Positions 26,112 to 36,446 of a DNA stretch of 64,000 nt are shown here, in pieces (position 1 is the stretch's first letter; the number at the start of each line of letters is the position of its first letter). Position numbers and translations under genes: made by a program. The notes beneath the pieces were generated by a model, which was not told the origin of the DNA, did not search any database, and was given only the letters and a program-made list of their open reading frames with translations. The DNA comes from Pseudomonas guineae (GTDB lineage Bacteria; Pseudomonadota; Gammaproteobacteria; Pseudomonadales; Pseudomonadaceae): assembly GCF_900113745.1 (NCBI RefSeq), contig NZ_FOQL01000003.1:310001-374000 (forward strand), written 5' to 3'.

Positions 26112-26159
26112 ATCCAAATGAGTGATTAACACCCCACGCCACCTATCACTCGAATGGAT
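26112..26159. promoter_or_regulatory. imperfect inverted repeat between divergent SDR and reductase genes
   Basis: ATCCAAATGAGTGAT (26112-26126) and ATCACTCGAATGGAT (26145-26159) match as an inverted repeat at 12 of 15 positions (ATCCAnnnGAGTGAT), with 18 bp between them. The gap serves two divergent oxidoreductase genes. It looks like a two-site operator; no regulator gene is adjacent. Confidence 0.45.
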
Positions 26160-26244
26160 TAACCACCATTCGTTCTTTGGGCAAATCTTGCTCATTGCGC
26201 ATGTAAGGGCTATCAACAGTCTTTCCGCTTAGTGAGTATCTGCC

Positions 26245-27252
26245 ATGACCGCCCAACTCAATCGTCAATTCCTGCTCGCTCAACGCCCCGTTGGCCTACC
26301 CAGCCGCGAAACCTTCAGTTATGTAGAAAGCAACGTCGGCGAGCCTGGTTCCGGACAAATTCTGGTGAAAAATGCCTACCTGTCGCTGGACCCGGCCATG
26401 CGTGGCTGGATGAACGATGCCAAGTCCTATATCCCGCCCGTCGCTCTTGGCGAAGTCATGCGCGCCCTCGGTGTGGGTGAAGTGATCGCCTCGCAGCACC
26501 CGGACTTTGCTGTCGGTGACCATGTCAACGGTGCACTGGGTGTGCAGGACTACTTCCTCGGCGAGCCCAAGGGGTTCTATAAGGTCGACCCCAAGCGCGC
26601 GCCCCTGCCGCTGTACCTGTCGGCGCTGGGTATGACCGGCATGACCGCTTATTTCGCCCTGCTCGATGTGGGCGCGCCGAAGGCCGGTGAAACTGTGGTG
26701 ATCTCCGGTGCAGCCGGTGCCGTGGGCAGTGTGGCCGGGCAAATTGCCAAGCTCAAAGGCTGCCGCGTTGTCGGCATTGCTGGCGGCGCAGACAAGTGCA
26801 AGTTCCTCATCGACGAACTGGGCTTCGATGGCGCCATCGACTACAAGAATGAAGAGGTGATCGCCGGCCTCAAGCGCGAGTGCCCGAAAGGCGTGGACGT
26901 GTATTTCGATAACGTCGGCGGCGACATTCTCGATGCCGTCCTCACCCGCCTGGCCTTTAAGGCGCGGGTAATCATTTGCGGTGCAATCAGCCAGTACAAC
27001 AACAAGCAGGCCGTCAAAGGCCCGGCTAATTACCTCAATCTGCTGGTCAATAGCGCACGCATGGAAGGTATGGTGGTGATGACCTACGCCCCGCGCTTTG
27101 CCGAAGCGGCTGCGGAGATGGGCGGCTGGCTGGCCAGCGGCAAGCTGAAGTCCAAGGAAGACATCGTCAGCGGCTTGCAGACCTTCCCGGAAACCCTGCT
27201 CAAGCTGTTTAGCGGCGAGAACTTCGGTAAGCTGGTGTTGAAAGTCGACTAA
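26245..27252 (+). CDS. zinc-free NADP-dependent alkenal/enone reductase-like protein
   Basis: 335 aa, medium-chain dehydrogenase/reductase of the leukotriene B4 dehydrogenase / CurA group. N-terminal NRQFLLAQRPVGLPSRETF is the usual opening. The nucleotide loop is SGAAGAVGSVAGQIAKLKG (about 153-171; core GAAGAVGS) and VYFDNVGGDILD (about 217-228) is highly conserved. No catalytic-zinc ligands. Such enzymes reduce alpha,beta-unsaturated carbonyls (toxic aldehydes, curcumin). The natural substrate is unknown. Confidence 0.92.
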   Translation: MTAQLNRQFLLAQRPVGLPSRETFSYVESNVGEPGSGQILVKNAYLSLDPAMRGWMNDAKSYIPPVALGEVMRALGVGEVIASQHPDFAVGDHVNGALGVQDYFLGEPKGFYKVDPKRAPLPLYLSALGMTGMTAYFALLDVGAPKAGETVVISGAAGAVGSVAGQIAKLKGCRVVGIAGGADKCKFLIDELGFDGAIDYKNEEVIAGLKRECPKGVDVYFDNVGGDILDAVLTRLAFKARVIICGAISQYNNKQAVKGPANYLNLLVNSARMEGMVVMTYAPRFAEAAAEMGGWLASGKLKSKEDIVSGLQTFPETLLKLFSGENFGKLVLKVD

Positions 27253-27290
27253 GTGACTGAGCGTCAAAACCGCTAGTGAGTCACTTGAGT

Positions 27291-27329
27291 AAAAAAGGGG
27301 TTTAACCGCGTCGCGGTTAAACCCCTTTT
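27291..27329. terminator. bidirectional terminator between reductase gene and relA
   Basis: AAAAGGGGTTTAACCGCG (27293-27310) and its complement (27312-27329) form a perfect 18-bp stem around one T. With A/T-rich ends it serves both convergent genes. Confidence 0.9.
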
Positions 27330-27385
27330 CATCAACATCGCGTAAACATCCTGCGCCTAACGCACCTGCCTCGATCTATCGCTTA

Positions 27386-29629
27386 TCAGGATGCGCGATG
27401 ACGGCGTACTTCAATAATATTTGGCAAGCGCGAGATACGTCCCAGTAGCCGCCCCAACGCATCCAGCCCAGGAATCTCGACCGTGATGGACATCGAAGCG
27501 GTGTTGTCCTCTTTGTTCGAGCGGGTATTAAGCGCGAGTACATTGAGCTTTTCGTTGAGCAGCATCTGGGTTACGTCACGCAATAAACCGGCGCGATCAT
27601 AAGCGCGAATGATGATATCCACCGGGTAGGTTTGCACCGGCACTGGGCCCCAGCTGACCTGAATGATCCGCTCCGGCTCTCGACCGGACAGCTGCAGCAC
27701 CGAGGCACAATCCTGACGGTGAATGCTCACCCCGCGGCCCAGGGTAATGTAGCCCACAATCGGGTCGCCCGGCAGCGGCTGGCAGCAGCCTGCCATCTGC
27801 GTCAGCAGGTTACCCACGCCCTGAATCTGGATATCACCACGCTTGCCCGGCTTGAAGCCCAACGCCTTGCGCGGGATCAACTCAAGCTGTTCGTTGACCC
27901 GATCAGGCTCAACCAGTTGCTGCGCCAGGTTGATCAGTTGCGCCAGACGCAGATCGCCGGCGCCGAGCGAGGCGAACAGGTCTTCGCTGGTCTTCATGTT
28001 GGCCTTCTCGGCCAATTTTTCGAAGTCGACATGGGGCAATGCTAGGCGCTGCAGCTCGCGCTCGAGCTGGACTTTACCGGCCGCGACGTTCTGGTCGCGA
28101 TCCTGCAGTTTGAACCAGTGGACGATCTTCGCCCGCGCCCGTGAGGTGGTGACGTAACCGAGGTTGGAGTTCAGCCAGTCGCGGCTTGGCGTGCCGTGCT
28201 TGCTGGTGATGATTTCCACCTGCTCACCGGTCTGCAGGCTGTAGTTGAGCGGTACGATGCGCCCGTTAATTTTCGCGCCACGGCAGTTATGGCCGATTTC
28301 GGTGTGCACCCGGTAGGCAAAATCCAACGGCGTTGCGCCTTTGGGCAGGTCGATGGCGTGACCGTCCGGGGTGAACACGTACACCCGGTCTGGTTCGATA
28401 TCCACACGCAGCTGTTCGGCCAAGCCACCGATATCACCGAGCTCTTCATGCCATTCGAGCACCTGACGCAGCCAGGAAATCTTCTCCTCGTAATGGTTGG
28501 AGCCGGCCTTGACGTCGGTGCCCTTGTAGCGCCAGTGCGCGCACACCCCCAGCTCGGCTTCTTCGTGCATGGCCTGGGTGCGGATTTGCACCTCCAGCAC
28601 CTTGCCCTCCGGGCCGAGCACGGCCGTGTGCAGCGAGCGATAGCCGTTCTCTTTGGGGTTGGCGATGTAGTCGTCAAACTCCTTGGGAATGTGCCGCCAC
28701 AAGGTGTGCACGATACCCAGCGCGGTGTAGCAATCACGCACTGCCGGCACCAGCACCCGCACGGCGCGCACGTCATAAATTTGGTTGAACTGCAGCCCTT
28801 TGCGCTGCATTTTCCGCCAGATGGAATAGATGTGTTTCACCCGACCACTGATGTCGGCCTTGACGCCAGTGGTTTCCAGTTCGCCCCGCAACTGGCCCAT
28901 CACTTCGTTGATGTAGTGCTCGCGATCCAAGCGGCGCTCGTGCAGCAGCTTGGCGATCTGCTTGTATTGCTCGGGCTCCAAGTAGCGAAATGACAGGTCT
29001 TCGAGCTCCCACTTGATATGCCCGATACCCAGCCGGTGGGCCAGCGGTGCATAAATATCGAACACCTCGCGGGCCACGCGCTGACGCTTCTCGTCATCAG
29101 CCTCCTTCACCGCACGAATCGCACAGGTGCGCTCGGCCAGCTTGATCAGCGCAACACGCACGTCATCGACCATTGCCACGAGCATCTTGCGCAGGTTTTC
29201 CACTTGGCCTTGGGAGCCCAGCACTAAGGAATCGCGCGGGTTCATCGAGGCACTGATGGCGGCCATACGCAGCACGCCCTCCACCAGTTTGGCCACCACC
29301 GGACCGAAGCGCTGGTGAACCATGGCCAACGGCACCTTGCCCTCACGCACGCAGCGGTAAATGACGGCCGCGACGAGGGAGTCTTGATCGAGTTTGAGAT
29401 CGGCGAGAATTTCGGCGATTTCCAGACCGGAGCGAAAGCTCGACGCGCCCTCGGTCCATAAATTCTTCGCGGCATTGGCCTGCTGCTCAGCCGCGCGAGC
29501 GAACTCGCAGGCCTCACGCAGCGCCTCACGATCCAATGCGGGATCGACACTCATTACATGTTCGAGCCATGCCTCAAGATTGACACTGCCGTCGTCGTTG
29601 ATCGGCTGATGCGCTCTGACCTGAACCAT
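27386..29629 (-). CDS. relA: RelA, (p)ppGpp synthetase I
   Basis: 747 aa from MVQVRAHQ (29629), with GGGAAGG about 7 nt upstream. A longer frame to 29665 adds 12 unlikely residues. Domains: a degenerate hydrolase domain (about 30-190, without the HDxxED residues), the ribosome-stimulated synthetase domain (about 235-350, containing YDVRAVRVLVP and PKENGYRSLHT), TGS (about 405-465, VYVFTPDGHAIDLPKG), a zinc/helical region (CCQPLPGDPI) and ACT at the C-terminus (IIRAYDRAGLLRDV). It makes the stringent-response alarmone when uncharged tRNA is on the ribosome. Confidence 0.96.
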   Translation of the reverse strand: MVQVRAHQPINDDGSVNLEAWLEHVMSVDPALDREALREACEFARAAEQQANAAKNLWTEGASSFRSGLEIAEILADLKLDQDSLVAAVIYRCVREGKVPLAMVHQRFGPVVAKLVEGVLRMAAISASMNPRDSLVLGSQGQVENLRKMLVAMVDDVRVALIKLAERTCAIRAVKEADDEKRQRVAREVFDIYAPLAHRLGIGHIKWELEDLSFRYLEPEQYKQIAKLLHERRLDREHYINEVMGQLRGELETTGVKADISGRVKHIYSIWRKMQRKGLQFNQIYDVRAVRVLVPAVRDCYTALGIVHTLWRHIPKEFDDYIANPKENGYRSLHTAVLGPEGKVLEVQIRTQAMHEEAELGVCAHWRYKGTDVKAGSNHYEEKISWLRQVLEWHEELGDIGGLAEQLRVDIEPDRVYVFTPDGHAIDLPKGATPLDFAYRVHTEIGHNCRGAKINGRIVPLNYSLQTGEQVEIITSKHGTPSRDWLNSNLGYVTTSRARAKIVHWFKLQDRDQNVAAGKVQLERELQRLALPHVDFEKLAEKANMKTSEDLFASLGAGDLRLAQLINLAQQLVEPDRVNEQLELIPRKALGFKPGKRGDIQIQGVGNLLTQMAGCCQPLPGDPIVGYITLGRGVSIHRQDCASVLQLSGREPERIIQVSWGPVPVQTYPVDIIIRAYDRAGLLRDVTQMLLNEKLNVLALNTRSNKEDNTASMSITVEIPGLDALGRLLGRISRLPNIIEVRRHRAS

Positions 29630-29799
29630 ATTGCTTACCTTCCCTACGGTGCGTGATATGCACACCGAACAGTCGCCGGCCTTCTATGGGCCGGTCGGTT
29701 TAACCACTTAAGGCGCAATCCCTGTGCACCCCTGCTGCATCGAGAGTAGAGCGGCCCTAGTAAGCCAAGCAGCCTGCCACCATATCTCGATGCGTCTAT

Positions 29800-31152
29800 C
29801 TACGGCCTAACAAACAGCGCCATCGCTTCGACGTGCGCGGTTTGCGGAAACATGTCGAGGATACCGGCCCGTTCAAGCTGATAGCCCTGCGTTACTAGCT
29901 CAGCGCTGTCGCGGGCCAGCGTCGTTGGATTACACGACACATACAGCACCCGCTTAACGCCTAACTCAGCCATTTGCTTGACCATTTGTAGGGCGCCATC
30001 GCGCGGCGGGTCCAGCAGCACGGCGGCGAAACCGCCCTGTGCCCAGTCAGCCTCAGCCAGCGGGTTGGACAGGTCGGCCTGGTAAAAGTGCGCGTTGCCC
30101 AGACCATTGGCTTCGGCATTTAGTGCAGCGCGCTCGACCATGGTCTGCACGCCTTCTACCGCGATTAATTCGCGCCCGCGCTGGGCCAGTGGCAAGGCAA
30201 AATTACCCAGGCCACAGAACAGATCCAGCATCCGCTCATCGGCTTGCGGCGCGAGCCAATCTAGGGCCTGGGCGACCATAGCGTCGTTGACCGCTTGGTT
30301 GACCTGAATAAAGTCCCCTGGCCGATAGGCCAGGCTGAGGTTGAAGGCATCCAGGCGATAACTCAGCTGCTGTTCGGCAACGAACGGCTGCGGCTCAGCG
30401 CTGCCCTGCAACCACAGTTGGGCATCCTGCGCGGTGCAAAATGCCTGTAAGCGTTCGAGGTCAGTCTCACTCAGTGCAGCGGTATGCCGCACCAACACAG
30501 CACTGTCGCTGCCGCTGAACAGCTCGATATGACCAATGGCCTGGGGTTTATCCAGCTCGCGCAATACCTGAGGTAGCGCGCGCATAATTGGTTGCAAAGG
30601 CTGTACCAGTACTGGGCAATCGCTAATAGCGATGATGTCCTGGCTGGCCGCTGCGCGGAAACCAACGTCTAAACGCTTGGCTTTATGGTCCCAACGCACG
30701 GCAATCCGCGCGCGACGGCGATACGCCAGCTCAGGACCGACCAGCGGCGCGGCCCACTCACGCGGTTCAAGGTTAGCCAGACGGCTCAGCTGCTCGGCGA
30801 GCATGCGCTGTTTTAGGGCAAGCTGATCGGCCTGCGCCATGTGTTGCAGGCTGCAGCCGCCACAGACTTTGGCGTGAACGCAGGCCTCATTACGGCGCTC
30901 GGGACTGGCGGTAAGAATGCGCTCGACCCGCGCCTCGACCACTTTGCCATGGGCACCCAGCACCCGCGCCTCGATCTGCTCACCGGCCAGCGCACCGCTG
31001 ACAAACCAAGTCCGCCCCTCAATAAAACCGATACCACGGCCATCGTTGGACAGGCGCTCGATGAGCAGTTTTTGCTTTTTGCCAACCGGCACCTGCGGCG
31101 CACGGGAACCACCACTGGGTTGAAAGCGTAGACCGCCGTCTTTCTTAGCCAT
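29800..31152 (-). CDS. rlmD: 23S rRNA (uracil-1939 C5)-methyltransferase RlmD
   Basis: 450 aa. An N-terminal TRAM domain (about 25-85) is followed by the iron-sulfur cysteines [10 protein letters not shown] (C-x5-C-x2-C, about 92-101) plus a later Cys in ISDCPVL. The SAM-binding motif is [15 protein letters not shown] (about 308-322). The catalytic cysteine lies in [12 protein letters not shown] (about 404-415). It methylates U1939 of 23S rRNA. Its ATG overlaps the cysM stop (TGATG), so it is translationally coupled behind cysM. Confidence 0.95.
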   Translation of the reverse strand: MAKKDGGLRFQPSGGSRAPQVPVGKKQKLLIERLSNDGRGIGFIEGRTWFVSGALAGEQIEARVLGAHGKVVEARVERILTASPERRNEACVHAKVCGGCSLQHMAQADQLALKQRMLAEQLSRLANLEPREWAAPLVGPELAYRRRARIAVRWDHKAKRLDVGFRAAASQDIIAISDCPVLVQPLQPIMRALPQVLRELDKPQAIGHIELFSGSDSAVLVRHTAALSETDLERLQAFCTAQDAQLWLQGSAEPQPFVAEQQLSYRLDAFNLSLAYRPGDFIQVNQAVNDAMVAQALDWLAPQADERMLDLFCGLGNFALPLAQRGRELIAVEGVQTMVERAALNAEANGLGNAHFYQADLSNPLAEADWAQGGFAAVLLDPPRDGALQMVKQMAELGVKRVLYVSCNPTTLARDSAELVTQGYQLERAGILDMFPQTAHVEAMALFVRP

Positions 31153-32048
31153 CAGTTACTCGGTGCGGCGTAAATGCCGCTGGACAGGTAACGGTCGCCA
31201 CGATCGCAGATAATTGCCACCATCACCGCATTCTCGACTTCCTGCGACAACCGCAGCATGGCCGCCACCGAACCGCCGGAAGACACACCACAGAAGATGC
31301 CCTCTTCGCGCGCCAGGCGGCGCATCACCTCTTCGGCTTCCTGCTGGCCCATGTCGATAATGCGATCAACCCGCTCTGCCTGATAAATCGACGGCAAGTA
31401 CGCCTGCGGCCAGCGGCGGATTCCAGGAATCGACGCGCCTTCCATCGGCTGCAGACCGACGATCTGCACGTCAGGATTCTGCTCTTTCAAGAAGCGCGAC
31501 ACCCCCATGATGGTGCCTGTGGTGCCCATGGAGCTGATGAAATGGGTGACCTGCCCGCCCGTTTGCTGCCAGATTTCCGGCCCGGTACTGGTGTAGTGAG
31601 CAATCGGGTTATCGCCATTGGCGAACTGATCGAGGACCTTACCCTTACCATCAGCCTGCATCTGCAAGGCTAGGTCGCGCGCCTCCTCCATCCCGCCCAC
31701 CAGAATCAACTGCGCGCCATAGGCCGTCATCGCCGCCTTGCGTTCGGCGGTGGAGTTGTCCGGCATGATCAGCACCATGCGGTAGCCCTTGATCGCCGAC
31801 GCCATGGCCAGGGCAATCCCGGTATTGCCGCTGGTGGCTTCAATCAGCACATCACCAGGGCTGATATCACCGCGCAACTCGGCGCGGCTAATCATCGACA
31901 AGGCCGGGCGGTCTTTTACTGAGCCCGCCGGATTGTTCCCTTCAAGTTTCAGCAGCAAGGTATTGCGGGTGTTACCCGGCAAACGTTGCAGGCGAACCAG
32001 TGGGGTGTTGCCGACGCAATCGGCGATAGTTGGGTAATGCAGGCTCAT
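31152..32048 (-). CDS. cysM: cysteine synthase B (CysM)
   Basis: 298 aa from [20 protein letters not shown] (32048); an upstream start at 32102 adds residues not found in relatives. PLP lysine in [13 protein letters not shown] (about residue 41). The substrate loop [10 protein letters not shown] (68-77), the phosphate-binding glycines GTTGTIMG (about 174-181) and CGVSSGGS near the end are present. It makes cysteine, or S-sulfocysteine from thiosulfate, using O-acetylserine. It is divergent from gacS, the arrangement known in Pseudomonas. Confidence 0.95.
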   Translation of the reverse strand: MSLHYPTIADCVGNTPLVRLQRLPGNTRNTLLLKLEGNNPAGSVKDRPALSMISRAELRGDISPGDVLIEATSGNTGIALAMASAIKGYRMVLIMPDNSTAERKAAMTAYGAQLILVGGMEEARDLALQMQADGKGKVLDQFANGDNPIAHYTSTGPEIWQQTGGQVTHFISSMGTTGTIMGVSRFLKEQNPDVQIVGLQPMEGASIPGIRRWPQAYLPSIYQAERVDRIIDMGQQEAEEVMRRLAREEGIFCGVSSGGSVAAMLRLSQEVENAVMVAIICDRGDRYLSSGIYAAPSN

Positions 32049-32199
32049 GGCGAACAAGGTGATCCAGAAGCAAAGAAGGCGCTCATGATACCGGCAAACC
32101 ACCCTCGGCTATATAACCGACCCGCTTTGCACGACAGCATTTGCCAAGAGAGCAGGCGCAAACGCTAAACTGCTGCCACGTCGGTACAGGAGTCAGCGC

Positions 32200-34950
32200 G
32201 TGATAACGGATTTAGGCATCAAAGGCCGGGTGCTCATGCTCACCCTACTGCCCACTAGCCTGTTGGCACTGGTGCTCGGTGGCTATTTCACCTGGATGCA
32301 GTTATCCAGCTTGCAGGAGCAGCTGCTGCAGCGCGGGCAGATGATCATCGAGCAACTCGCCCCCCTCGCCGCCCCTGCACTACAAAGCGGCGACGCCGAG
32401 CTGTTGCAGCGCATCGCCAGCCAGGCTCTCGAGCAGCCAGACGTTCGCGCCGTGAGTTTCCTCAGCGCCGAACGTAACGCCCTGGCCCACGCTGGGCCGA
32501 GCATGCTCAATCCTTCGCCAGCGACTGGCGAACAGCCGCTTGTGCAGAGCGGCAACCAGAACGCGACGCGATTTCTCCTGCCGGTGTATCAACAGCACCT
32601 GAGCTTAACCGGTAAGGCTATCAGCGCCCCTGGCACTCAGTTGCTCGGCTGGGTCGAGCTGGAACTCTCGCATCACAGCACCCTTATCATCGGCTACCGC
32701 AGCCTGCTCGCCAGCCTGCTGTTAATTGCCGCAGGACTGATGGTCACCGCCCTGCTTGCCGTGCGCATGAGCCACACCATCAACGAACCACTGCGGCGGA
32801 TCAAACACGGCGTCGCCCAGCTCAAGGACGGCCACCTGGAAACCCGCTTGCCGCCACTTGGCAGCCATGAACTGGACGAGCTGGCGTCGGGCATCAACCG
32901 CATGGCCGAGTCCCTGCAGAACGCTCAGGAAGAACTGCAGCACAGTGTCGACCAGGCCACCGAGGATGTGCGGCAGAACCTGGAAACCATCGAAATTCAG
33001 AACATCGAATTGGACTTAGCGCGCAAAGAGGCCCTAGAGGCCAGCCGGATCAAATCCGAATTTCTTGCCAATATGAGCCATGAGATCCGCACACCGCTCA
33101 ACGGCATCCTCGGCTTCACCAACCTGCTGCAAAAAAGCGAGCTGACCCCGCGCCAGCAGGACTATCTGGGCACCATCGAAAAATCCGCCGACAGCCTGCT
33201 GGCGATCATCAACGAGATCCTCGATTTTTCTAAAATCGAGGCCGGCAAGCTGGTCTTGGAAAATATCCCGTTCAACCTGCGTGATCTGCTCCAGGAAACC
33301 CTGACCATCCTTGCCCCGGCCGCTCACGCCAAGCAGCTGGAGCTGCTCAGCCTGGTCTATCGCGACACACCGCTGTCGCTAATCGGCGACCCACTGCGGC
33401 TCAAGCAAGTGCTTACGAACTTGGTGAGCAACGCGATCAAGTTCACCCGCGCCGGCACCGTCGTCATCCGCGCCATGCTCGAAGACGAAAGTGCCGACCG
33501 CGCGCAGCTGCGCATCAGCGTGCAGGACACCGGCATCGGCCTCTCCGATGAAGATTTGCGCGAACTGTTCCAGGCCTTCAGCCAGGCCGACAACTCACTG
33601 AGCCGCCAGGCGGGCGGCACCGGTTTGGGCCTGGTGATTTCCAAACGCCTGATCGAGCAAATGGGTGGTGAAATCGGAGTCGACAGCACCCCCGAAGAGG
33701 GCTCGGAATTCTGGATCACCCTGAGCCTGCCCAAGGCCCGTGATGATGCTGAAGACCTGCCACGCCCTCCACTGCTCGGGCGCCGCGTGGCGGCTCTGGA
33801 AAGCCACGACCTGGCCCGCCAGGCCCTGCAGCACCAACTGGAAGACTGCGGCCTGCAGGTCAGTGGCTTTGACAGCCTCGACAGCTTGCTCAGCGCGGTG
33901 GCCGAAGCCCGACATAGCGCTCAACCGATTGAGCTGGCGGTGCTCGGCGTCAGTACCCAGACCCTGCCGCCAGAGCGGCTTGATCAGCGCATATGGGAAC
34001 TCGAACGCTTGGCCTGTAAAACCTTGCTGCTCTGCCCCACCACTGAGCAGTCGCTCTACCACAGCTTTTTGCCGGATGCGTACAGCCAGCTGCAAGCTAA
34101 ACCCGCCTGTACACGCAAGCTGCAACGAGGCCTGACCGAGCTGATTAGCCCAAGGCAGAACCGTGCCGACTACAAACATACTGCGCCCAGCCGACCACCG
34201 CTGATTCTCTGCGTCGACGACAACCCGGCCAACCTGCTGCTGGTACAAACCCTGCTGGACGATATGGGTGCCCAGGTCAACATCGCCAACAGCGGCTTTG
34301 AAGCCGTGAAAAAAGCCGCTGAGCAAACCTTCGACCTGATCTTTATGGACGTGCAAATGCCTGGTATGGACGGTCGTCAGGCCACCGAAGCGATTCGCCA
34401 AGCGGAAAACCAACACAACCAAAGCCCGGTACCGATTATCGCGCTGACCGCCCACGCCCTCGCCAACGAAAAACGCGCGCTGCTGCAAAGTGGCCTGGAT
34501 GACTACCTGACCAAACCCATCAGTGAACGCCAATTGGCCCAGGTGGTGCTCAAGTGGACCGGCCTAGCCCTGCGTAGCCAGAGCAGCGAGCACACCGGTA
34601 TCAGCACGACACATAACAACCTCAGCGTACTGGATGCCAACGAAGGCCTGCGCCTGGCCGCCGGTAAAGCGGATCTGGCCGCCGATATGCTGAGCATGCT
34701 GCTGGCCGGCCTGCCCGGCGACCGCCAGGCCATTCGCCAAGCCCGCGACAGCGGCGAACGCAACAGCCTGATTGAGCGCGTACACCGCCTGCACGGGGCC
34801 ACTCGCTATTGCGGCGTGCCGCAACTGCGCGCCGCTTGCCAGCGCAGCGAAACCCTACTGAAACAGAACGACCCAGCCGCCCAACAAGCCTTGGATGAGC
34901 TGGATGCAGCCATCGAACGGCTGGCTCAGCACGCTCAGGTCGGCGCTTGA
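32200..34950 (+). CDS. gacS: hybrid sensor kinase GacS (BarA-type)
   Basis: 916 aa, GTG start with AGGAG 7 nt upstream. Membrane helices at about 11-33 and 167-188 enclose a periplasmic sensor. Then HAMP (190-242), HisKA with the phosphorylated His294 in MSHEIRTPLNG, and HATPase with the N box NLVSNAIKFT and G boxes DTGIGL and GGTGLGLVISK. The receiver domain (about 667-790) has its aspartate in FMDVQMPGMDG (near 716), and the Hpt domain has a histidine near 862 (VHRLHGATRY). It phosphorylates GacA, which turns on small RNAs that titrate RsmA. All relay residues are present, so it looks functional. Confidence 0.96.
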   Translation: MITDLGIKGRVLMLTLLPTSLLALVLGGYFTWMQLSSLQEQLLQRGQMIIEQLAPLAAPALQSGDAELLQRIASQALEQPDVRAVSFLSAERNALAHAGPSMLNPSPATGEQPLVQSGNQNATRFLLPVYQQHLSLTGKAISAPGTQLLGWVELELSHHSTLIIGYRSLLASLLLIAAGLMVTALLAVRMSHTINEPLRRIKHGVAQLKDGHLETRLPPLGSHELDELASGINRMAESLQNAQEELQHSVDQATEDVRQNLETIEIQNIELDLARKEALEASRIKSEFLANMSHEIRTPLNGILGFTNLLQKSELTPRQQDYLGTIEKSADSLLAIINEILDFSKIEAGKLVLENIPFNLRDLLQETLTILAPAAHAKQLELLSLVYRDTPLSLIGDPLRLKQVLTNLVSNAIKFTRAGTVVIRAMLEDESADRAQLRISVQDTGIGLSDEDLRELFQAFSQADNSLSRQAGGTGLGLVISKRLIEQMGGEIGVDSTPEEGSEFWITLSLPKARDDAEDLPRPPLLGRRVAALESHDLARQALQHQLEDCGLQVSGFDSLDSLLSAVAEARHSAQPIELAVLGVSTQTLPPERLDQRIWELERLACKTLLLCPTTEQSLYHSFLPDAYSQLQAKPACTRKLQRGLTELISPRQNRADYKHTAPSRPPLILCVDDNPANLLLVQTLLDDMGAQVNIANSGFEAVKKAAEQTFDLIFMDVQMPGMDGRQATEAIRQAENQHNQSPVPIIALTAHALANEKRALLQSGLDDYLTKPISERQLAQVVLKWTGLALRSQSSEHTGISTTHNNLSVLDANEGLRLAAGKADLAADMLSMLLAGLPGDRQAIRQARDSGERNSLIERVHRLHGATRYCGVPQLRAACQRSETLLKQNDPAAQQALDELDAAIERLAQHAQVGA

Positions 34951-34985
34951 GTCAGGGCGATTGAAATCACGAGTCGAGGAACTTC

Positions 34986-35978
34986 ATGCGCATCATTCTG
35001 TTCAGCAGCAAGCCCTATGACCAACAGAGCTTTGACGCCGCGGGGTTTCCTGACGACTGGAAATTGAGCTTTCAGGAAGCCCACTTGCGCGAGGACAGCG
35101 CCGGCCTAGCCGCCGGTTACGAGGTGGTATGCGCCTTTATCAATGACGACCTCAGTGCAGCGGTATTGCAGCAACTCGCGGCAGGCGGCACCCGACTGAT
35201 TGCTCTGCGCTCCGCCGGCTACAACCATGTCGACCTGCACGCTGCGCAAGCCCTCGGCCTGACCGTGGTGCGGGTGCCCGCGTACTCACCGCATGCCGTC
35301 GCTGAGCATGCGGTGGCGCTGATCATGACCCTCAACCGGCGCACCCACCGCGCCTTTAACCGCACCCGCGAAGGCGACTTCTCCCTGCATGGGCTGATCG
35401 GCTTCGACCTGCATGGCAAACACGTCGGCATCATCGGCGCCGGGCAAATCGGCCTGACCTTTGCGCGGATCATGGCCGGCTTCGGCTGCCAGCTGATGAT
35501 CCATGACCCGCAGCCGGTTGCTGATCTACCGGTGGGCGCGCGCCAAGTCGAACTGGATCAACTACTCGAAGGCAGCGACATCATCAGCTTGCACTGCCCG
35601 CTCAACACCGCCACTCACCACCTGATCGACGCCGCGCGCTTACAACAAATGAAGCGTGGCGCCATGTTGATCAATACTGGGCGCGGGGCCTTGATCGATA
35701 CACCGGCACTGATCGGCGCGCTGAAAAGTGGGCAACTGGGCTACCTGGGCCTGGATGTCTATGAAGAAGAGGCCGAGCTGTTCTTCGAGGATTGCTCCGA
35801 ACAACCGCTACAGGATGATGTGTTGGCGCGCCTGCTGAGTTTCTCCACTGTACTGATTACTGCGCACCAAGCTTTTCTCACCCATGAAGCCTTAGCCGCA
35901 ATTGCCGGCACCACCCGCGACAATGTCGCCGCCTGGCTGGCCAACTCGCCGATCAATCAGCTACTTCCTGCCGCGTGA
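34986..35978 (+). CDS. ldhA: D-lactate dehydrogenase-type 2-hydroxyacid dehydrogenase
   Basis: 330 aa D-isomer-specific 2-hydroxyacid dehydrogenase. NAD-binding loop GIIGAGQIGLTFARI (about 148-162). Catalytic triad regions: NTGRGALIDTPAL (Arg, about 234), GLDVYEEEAELFFED (Glu, about 263) and ITAHQAFLTHEAL (His, about 296), the last two forms being typical of the fermentative LdhA group. It reduces pyruvate to D-lactate. It follows gacS by 35 bp, as in other Pseudomonas. Confidence 0.93.
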   Translation: MRIILFSSKPYDQQSFDAAGFPDDWKLSFQEAHLREDSAGLAAGYEVVCAFINDDLSAAVLQQLAAGGTRLIALRSAGYNHVDLHAAQALGLTVVRVPAYSPHAVAEHAVALIMTLNRRTHRAFNRTREGDFSLHGLIGFDLHGKHVGIIGAGQIGLTFARIMAGFGCQLMIHDPQPVADLPVGARQVELDQLLEGSDIISLHCPLNTATHHLIDAARLQQMKRGAMLINTGRGALIDTPALIGALKSGQLGYLGLDVYEEEAELFFEDCSEQPLQDDVLARLLSFSTVLITAHQAFLTHEALAAIAGTTRDNVAAWLANSPINQLLPAA

Positions 35979-36005
35979 TAGCATTTACGTCTATTTGGAG
36001 GATCC

Positions 36006-36446
36006 ATGGCTGAACACGACTTTCGCTACAACCTGCTCAACCCCGAGCACACCCTGATCGAATGCCGCGCGCTGACACCCGGCCGCTATCAGGTCACTGG
36101 CAATGGCGGCTCGATCCAGAGCGGCGACACCCTATTGGTTACCCTCAAAGGCAGCCGCGAGCTGTCCATGCGCCTGCTGGCCGACAAGGTTCGCCACCTG
36201 ATCAACCCACGCGGCCAGTGGGTAGCCGTGGCCACCGGACCGGTGTTCGGCGAACTGGCCATCTTCAATTGGCAGGTCAATTGCGACAGCTGCAAGACCC
36301 AGCTGGACTTCGAGTTCGCAGTCGATGCCGCGCTCGGCAAAAAAGCCCAAGCGCCAGCCGCCGAAGCACGGATCAAGGAACTTGGTTGGCAGTCGAAAGC
36401 CGCCAAGCACTTGTGCCCTAAGTGCATTAACCAGGAGGCTCCATGA
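36006..36446 (+). CDS. conserved hypothetical with four-cysteine zinc-ribbon-like motifs
   Basis: 146 aa, no signal peptide or membrane helix. The core is a beta-rich domain (SGDTLLVTLKG, GQWVAVATGP). Two CxxC pairs, NCDSCKTQ (Cys at about 97 and 100) and HLCPKCINQ (about 138 and 141), could bind zinc. The function is unknown. It sits between ldhA and a META-domain lipoprotein, overlapping the latter by four bases (ATGA), so the pair is coupled. A strong site GGAGG lies 6 nt before the ATG. Confidence 0.75.
   Translation: MAEHDFRYNLLNPEHTLIECRALTPGRYQVTGNGGSIQSGDTLLVTLKGSRELSMRLLADKVRHLINPRGQWVAVATGPVFGELAIFNWQVNCDSCKTQLDFEFAVDAALGKKAQAPAAEARIKELGWQSKAAKHLCPKCINQEAP

Noticed and set aside
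26296..27267. 323-codon minus-strand frame opposite the enone reductase gene
   Set aside because: Antisense shadow of a conserved dehydrogenase.
28196..28993. 265-codon plus-strand frame opposite relA
   Set aside because: Antisense shadow created by codon bias in relA; no family features.
33595..34533. 312-codon minus-strand frame opposite gacS
   Set aside because: Antisense to the conserved receiver and kinase domains; no independent evidence of coding.
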